From Typhlomys cinereus (taxonomy: Eukaryota; Chordata; Mammalia; Rodentia; Platacanthomyidae), in assembly GCA_023101885.1 (NCBI GenBank), contig JALPQD010000159.1:1516566-1580565 (forward strand): a DNA stretch of 64,000 nucleotides, read 5' to 3'. The position numbers were made by a program, and so were the translations under genes. Positions 59,967-64,000 of this stretch are shown here, one piece after another; the stretch's first letter is position 1, and each line of letters begins with the position of its first letter. Below the pieces are notes generated by a model. It searched no databases, was not told the DNA's origin, and saw only the letters and a program-made list of their open reading frames with translations.

Positions 59967-61079
59967 TTCCACGGCAGCCCTTTCCTCCTCTTGGCAGAAG
60001 TGTGGAGCACTATGCCCCCTTCGGCAGTTGTTCTGTAAGCTGGCCCCTTTGTGTTTTTGTCTTCACAAGAGGCGAACGTGAAGGTCCCTTTCCCTTTCTC
60101 TGTGTTTGTCTGTCTACTGATAGGGAGCATGCAACTGTGGCCTAGGAACCATGGAAGTTCCCCACTATACATTCCTTGTCTCATCTGTTCCTCTTTAGTC
60201 TTGTCTCTGTTCTTAAAAAAGAAAAAAGAAAAAAAAATAACCTGTAACACTTCACATTGGAATTTTTAAAGGATATTAGTAACCGAAATTCACATTTTGG
60301 TAAGTTCTGTTTATTTACAGAAGAAACATTATAGATGCTGATGTCTCAGGTTCTATCGAATGTTTTTAATTATTGATTAAAGAGACATTCTTATGAAGAT
60401 TAAAAATCATTGCAATAAGTGCTTAAATTTTCATTGGGGAAAGTTAAATGAGAAATATTCAATTTTATTTGAGTAGACCACTTAGTAGTATTTGGTCTTT
60501 AGGCCAATTATTATTGTAATGGGCCAAAACAATAATTTCTACCAGCATACAGAAATATTCATCTTTAAGACTGCCATTAACTTAGGCTGAATCCATACTC
60601 CTTGGGGAAAATTACTGGCTTTCTCTAAAACACAAGAGTATATTTAACAGTTTTATTTATCACAATACGATTGGCTTTGGTTTTTCTTTGCTTGTTTGTT
60701 TATAGTTTAGAATTATTTTAAAGAATAACATTTCGCCCAACTTTGGTCCATTTGCTTCATTTCCTGACTCTAGAGAAAGATATTTGACCAAACAAGGCTG
60801 ATGGAAGATAATTTTCAGGCTATTTCCAAAGGAATTTTAGAAAAGTTGCTCTTACTATACAGGAGTAGCAAAGATCTTTCAGTGTTATCTTTAATAATAA
60901 AGATTGGTTTGAGTAAGAGGTAGGCAAAAGAGGTATGTAAGATTTGGACAGGTAATGTCCTATTTCTTTCATTTGAACAAGTGGATCTAGTTATAACTGA
61001 AGCAGGTAGATTGGAAGGTAATATGAATTTGACAATAACATAAAGTAATAAATTCTTACTTTTGGTTATTAATAATAAA
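59967..61079 (+). other. Retroviral leader and unassigned internal sequence
   Basis: Up to about 60245 it is pyrimidine-rich leader-like sequence ending in an A-rich stretch (60216-60239). From there to 61079 the sequence is AT-rich with no retroviral similarity I can see; it may be decayed gag/pol, or unrelated DNA captured within the provirus. Confidence 0.5.
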
Positions 61080-61429
61080 AAAGTAATAATAATCCCTGCA
61101 GATGAAATCTTCACTGAGCACCAAGGGGAAAAAGACATTACTTATGTCCTCCCCAACTCCAGCTCGGTGCAGCTGGGTGAACTCTTGGGGCTCTTAAAGA
61201 TTTCTACTGAATGCCAGTTAGAACCTGTTATAAACACTGGGCTTTCCTGCCTCACAATACTCCCCTGCCTCTTGTCAAATGGAGGGATCCTGTCATGCTG
61301 CTATGGCAGGGACCCACTCCCTTATTAACCTGGGGTCGAGGATATGCTTGTGTCTTCCCTCAGGATTCCACTTTGCCAACATGGGTGCCAGCTCAAGATG
61401 TAAGACCAGACCGGCAACAGAGATTGTGA
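61080..61429 (+). pseudogene. Retroviral integrase C-terminal remnant
   Basis: In the frame ending at the stop at 61427-61429, residues LLTWGRGYACVFPQD followed by WVPAQDVRP fit the C-terminal DNA-binding domain of class II retroviral integrases. The catalytic core (D,D-35-E) is missing: upstream sequence from 61080 is in other frames or too diverged. Nothing like reverse transcriptase precedes it. This is a decayed fragment, not a working gene. Confidence 0.75.
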
Positions 61430-61490
61430 AGCCTTCCAGGGAACCAGATTCATAAAATGAGTAAATCTATAGCCACTTCAATATTTTTTT

Positions 61491-61602
61491 ATTTCTGTTG
61501 CACGCTGATTTTTTTTCATTTCTGTTATGCACTGATTTTTTTTTCATTTCTGTTGTGTGCTAATTTTTTTTTACATTTCTGTTACGCACTGATTTTTTTG
61601 GC
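61491..61602 (+). repeat. Minisatellite inside the retrovirus
   Basis: Four units of 27-29 bp, each 'atttctgtt' + a variable 'acgcactga' part + a T run. Units start at 61491, 61518, 61546 and 61575. Differences are mainly in T-run length. Confidence 0.9.
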
Positions 61603-62139
61603 ATGCCATTTTTAAATACATGTATGCATACATATTTTTGGTAACATCTAAGGCCTTAGCTACTTATGTTCTATATCGATCACAATTGTTCTTCTAATAG
61701 ATTATAAGTTTTCTTTCATTGTTTTCTCACTTGATTTTAATTTCAAATGGATTGTAACTTAGGAACTGTTTTTTTATCAATTAAGTATTTCCTTCAGCAC
61801 ATCTCTCAGCAGCGCACCATCAATAAGACCACATTACAGGTGCTTATGGCCCTTAAATATCTGAACCATAGTGCCCCTAGAGACATGGTTTAGGCTTGAA
61901 TTGCAGAGATTTGTGAAGCCTTGGTCTAGTGTACTACCTACATATCCTGACATGCCTTCCAGAGGTGAGGTCCTTGGAGGGGCAGTAGCCAATGACAGGT
62001 AAGATCCTGTGAGGCAGGACGACCTAAGACAGGCATGGTCTATAATGGTCTAGTATGCCCTCTGAGGTGGGGTCAACAAGATCAAAGCAAAGAACTCTGG
62101 CTCCCACTGGCTGTCAAAAATAAATAAAAAAGATGGATT
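61603..62139 (+). other. Retroviral region between integrase remnant and 3' LTR
   Basis: Where env would lie there is no open frame. 61850-62110 has a more GC-balanced, ERV-like character. A purine-rich aaaaaagatgga immediately before the 3' LTR (62128-62138) may be the degraded polypurine tract. Confidence 0.5.
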
Positions 62140-62551
62140 TGTAGGAAGAACGGACAATGATTGTGCCACAGAGGCTTCCATCACCCATGCAGAGAGAGTC
62201 CTTGACTCCTCCCACCTTCTAAGCATACAAATCTTGCAAGATTGCAAATCTCACGAGACTATGCCTTCTCCAAAGCAAAAACAGTTGGTGGTGTTAAACG
62301 GCCTACCTGAGAGGACCAATCCAGACAGGACAACTCAGCAAAGACTCGCGCTGGGACTTATGGGATGTTGGGTGGGGTATATAAGCAGCCTGATACTTAA
62401 AATAAATGAGCCGCAAGCCTGAGAGCCTAACAGCCTGAGAGCATGCTTTTCCACTCGCCTGACTCCCGGAGTCTGTGCTGGTGACTCCACGCCAGCTTGT
62501 CCCTGCCCCCAAGGGTCTCTGTGGACCACCGTTATGCTGTTACATTGTTAC
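62140..62551 (+). mobile_element. 3' LTR of the endogenous retrovirus
   Basis: Aligns end to end with 59534-59946; starts TGTAGGAAG and ends TTGTTAC, with the final A lost or changed. TATA box and AATAAA conserved. Confidence 0.9.
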
Positions 62552-62559
62552 TTCAGGAA

Positions 62560-62963
62560 TATTCCCAAAAGATGTTAAATCTTATTACAAAGGCATCTTC
62601 CCATCCATGTTAAATTGAAGGTATATTCATGATACAAATGAAATGGAATCAGCCTACATGCCCATTAGCAGAAGAATGAGTAATTAAATATATATTCACA
62701 CAAAGAAGAATGTTCAGTTGCATAGAAAACAATATTATGGAATTTGATGGTTAATGGATACAATTCGAGATACAGAAATACAAGCCCTGCATGTTCGTCT
62801 ATATATGTGTATGGTAGCATTGAGCCATCAGAATTATACTGTGTTATAAATAAATTCCTATACTATCAATAAATTAGATTGGAACACAAGTTGGAGATGA
62901 TGGGCAGAATCTTAAAAGAAAAGAACTAATAGAACTCAGGGGGTAAAAGGTAGAAAATACAAG

Positions 62964-62966
<3 letters not shown>
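62560..62966 (+). mobile_element. Old degraded L1, ORF2 3' end
   Basis: Sense-oriented remnants: 'aaatggaatcagcctacatgcccattagcagaagaatgagtaatta', 'gaatgttcagttgcatagaaaacaatattatggaatttgatgg'. Frames are destroyed. It ends in a pure A run that looks like its tail. Confidence 0.5.

Positions 62967-62999
<33 letters not shown>
62967..62999 (+). repeat. Poly(A) run, 33 bp
   Basis: Uninterrupted A run between the old L1 and the next L1. Its purity suggests it is young, or was renewed by the following insertion. Confidence 0.95.
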
Positions 63000-63002
<3 letters not shown>

Positions 63003-64000
63003 CTATTATCCAGAGTGCACAAAGAACTTAGAAAACTAAACACCAAGGAAACAAATGGCCCAATTAAAAAATGGGACCTGGAACTTAAAAGAAACTTTAC
63101 CAGAGATGAAATTAAAATGTCTAACAACTATCTTAAAAAAATGCTCCACATCCTTAGCCATCAGGGAAATGCAAATCAAAACTTCCCTGAGATATCATCT
63201 CACCCTGGTCAGGATGGCAAAAATCCACAATACAAACAACACCAAATGCTGGAGAGGCTGTGGAGAGAAGAGAACTCTTCTACAGTACTGGTGGGAATGC
63301 AGGCTCATACAGCCACTCTGGCGAGCCATCTGGAGATTCTTAAAGAAATTAAAGATTGAAATGCCATATGACCCTGCTATTCCACTTTTGGGAATAAACC
63401 CCCATGCAGCAAAAATTCACCTCAATAACACAAGCTCGACCATGTTCATAGCAGCACTGTTTACAATAGCAAAGTCATGGAATCAACCCAAATGTCCAGC
63501 AGTTGATGAGTGCATAAGGAAATGTGGTATATCTATACAATGGAGTACTACTCAGTCATCAAAAATGATGAATTAATGAAATTTTCTGAAAAATGGATGT
63601 TATTAGAAACAATTATATTAAGTGAAGTATCCCAGACACAGAAAATTAAGTGCCATATGTACTCCCTAATAGGTGGCTTCTAGGACCAAACCCACCTAGA
63701 GACACTCAAGGATAAATCTCTGTAATACCTACAGTAATTGAAGGAATATGAACAGGAGGGATGTGGTAGGAAGGCCACACCAGAAACAAGGAGAGAGGAG
63801 ACCATGTTACAGCAGAGAAAATAGGCCACCATCAGGGACTGTAAGTGAGTAATGAGACATCTGGTTAAGTTCACAGACTTTCCTTCTTGATCATTTACAA
63901 CTGATGGAGTATGATCTCACCAGGAGGGGAGTGCATATAGTCTTGCAGATAAAAAGTAACCATTTTGCAAATAGGTGATTGACCCCTCCATCACTGTGGT
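63000..64000 (+). mobile_element. 5'-truncated L1, copy D (continues past window)
   Basis: Begins at gctctattatccagagtgcac, corresponding to about 18391 of copy A, directly after the A run. Carries the ORF2 C-terminal region ([18 protein letters not shown], with changes in the histidine/cysteine positions), a frameshift in the 63133-63140 A run, the ORF2 end at about 63683, and the 3' UTR to the window end. Right boundary not visible. Confidence 0.92.

Larger units (their letters stand above)
59534..62551 (+). mobile_element. Endogenous retrovirus, internally deleted (class II-like)
   Basis: Two LTRs of 413 and 412 bp in the same orientation bound ~2.2 kb of internal sequence, compared with 6-8 kb for a complete provirus. 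Present: lysine-tRNA-type primer site, leader, and the C-terminal end of integrase. No gag, protease, reverse transcriptase or env similarity was seen. Flanking hexamers are cccagg (59528-59533) and ttcagg (62552-62557), a possible decayed 6-bp target-site duplication. By hand alignment the LTRs differ at roughly one position in nine, so the insertion is old. The lysine primer site and LTR layout point to a betaretrovirus-like (ERVK) group. Confidence 0.88.

Noticed and set aside
1..64000. CRISPR arrays, bacterial operons, phage or toxin systems
   Set aside because: All direct repeats are microsatellites, a minisatellite or retroelement copies. Base composition, L1/SINE content and lack of dense coding rule out a prokaryotic window.
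1..64000. 7SL-derived B1/Alu SINEs
   Set aside because: I looked for the typical B1 head and gagacaggg-type body and found none; one weak old SINE-like copy at 49985-50345 is tRNA-type at its end.

Overview
This window is mammalian, almost certainly rodent, nuclear DNA. I find no host protein-coding gene, no tRNA, rRNA or snRNA gene and no CRISPR array. What it holds is a stack of retrotransposons of several ages in an AT-rich background. The rodent call rests on LINE-1 (L1) ORF1/ORF2 of mammalian type, a tRNA-derived SINE whose first ~75 bases resemble the rodent ID/B2 head, MaLR-type LTR fragments, and long CA and CTTT microsatellites. No 7SL-derived B1/Alu and no classical B2 was seen, which argues against mouse, rat or hamster. 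An ID-like left half joined to an unrelated right half recalls the IDL-Geo SINE described from pocket gophers and kangaroo rats. That link is from memory and needs a library search.

Layout. 1-7838: unrecognised sequence, one SINE, an old L1 scrap, and a composite of MaLR-like LTR and internal pieces. 7836-9487: 5'-truncated L1. 9488-13733: one SINE, MaLR-like LTR, antisense old L1, a CTTT repeat. 13734-20076: a nearly full-length L1 (copy A) with two ~227-bp 5' UTR monomers and a 12-bp target-site duplication. 20077-26830: antisense old L1, a dispersed repeat ('family X') carrying a minus-strand LTR, and an old repeat present in two copies. 27154-27464: SINE. 28480-34935: second nearly complete L1 (copy B), with a SINE inserted in its ORF1. 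36270-38560: an old LTR-like element in minus orientation, with a SINE in it. 38784-48208: four SINEs, microsatellites and old repeats. 49985-52760: an old SINE-like copy, a MaLR LTR, and an L1 3' UTR split by a solo LTR. 54628-56209: L1 3' end with an internal duplication. 57285-57725: old repeat. 59528-62557: an endogenous retrovirus with two LTRs, a lysine-tRNA primer site and only the end of integrase left. 62560-64000: old L1, a pure A run, then another young L1 3' end that runs off the window.

How the parts relate. The L1s are the plausible source of reverse transcriptase for the SINEs: nine copies of one SINE family are present, and seven have clear target-site duplications of about 12-16 bp. 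Insertions are nested (SINE in L1 ORF1, solo LTR in an L1 3' UTR, retrovirus in family X, L1 in an A-tail), so a relative order can be read. None of the L1 copies is intact: copy A's ORF2 keeps one frame for ~3.5 kb but has in-frame stops, while copy B has stops, several indels and a lost catalytic aspartate. I did not find a convincing new biological system; the most useful leads are the SINE family, the L1 monomer promoter, the clustered L1 truncation points and the internally rearranged L1 and retrovirus copies.
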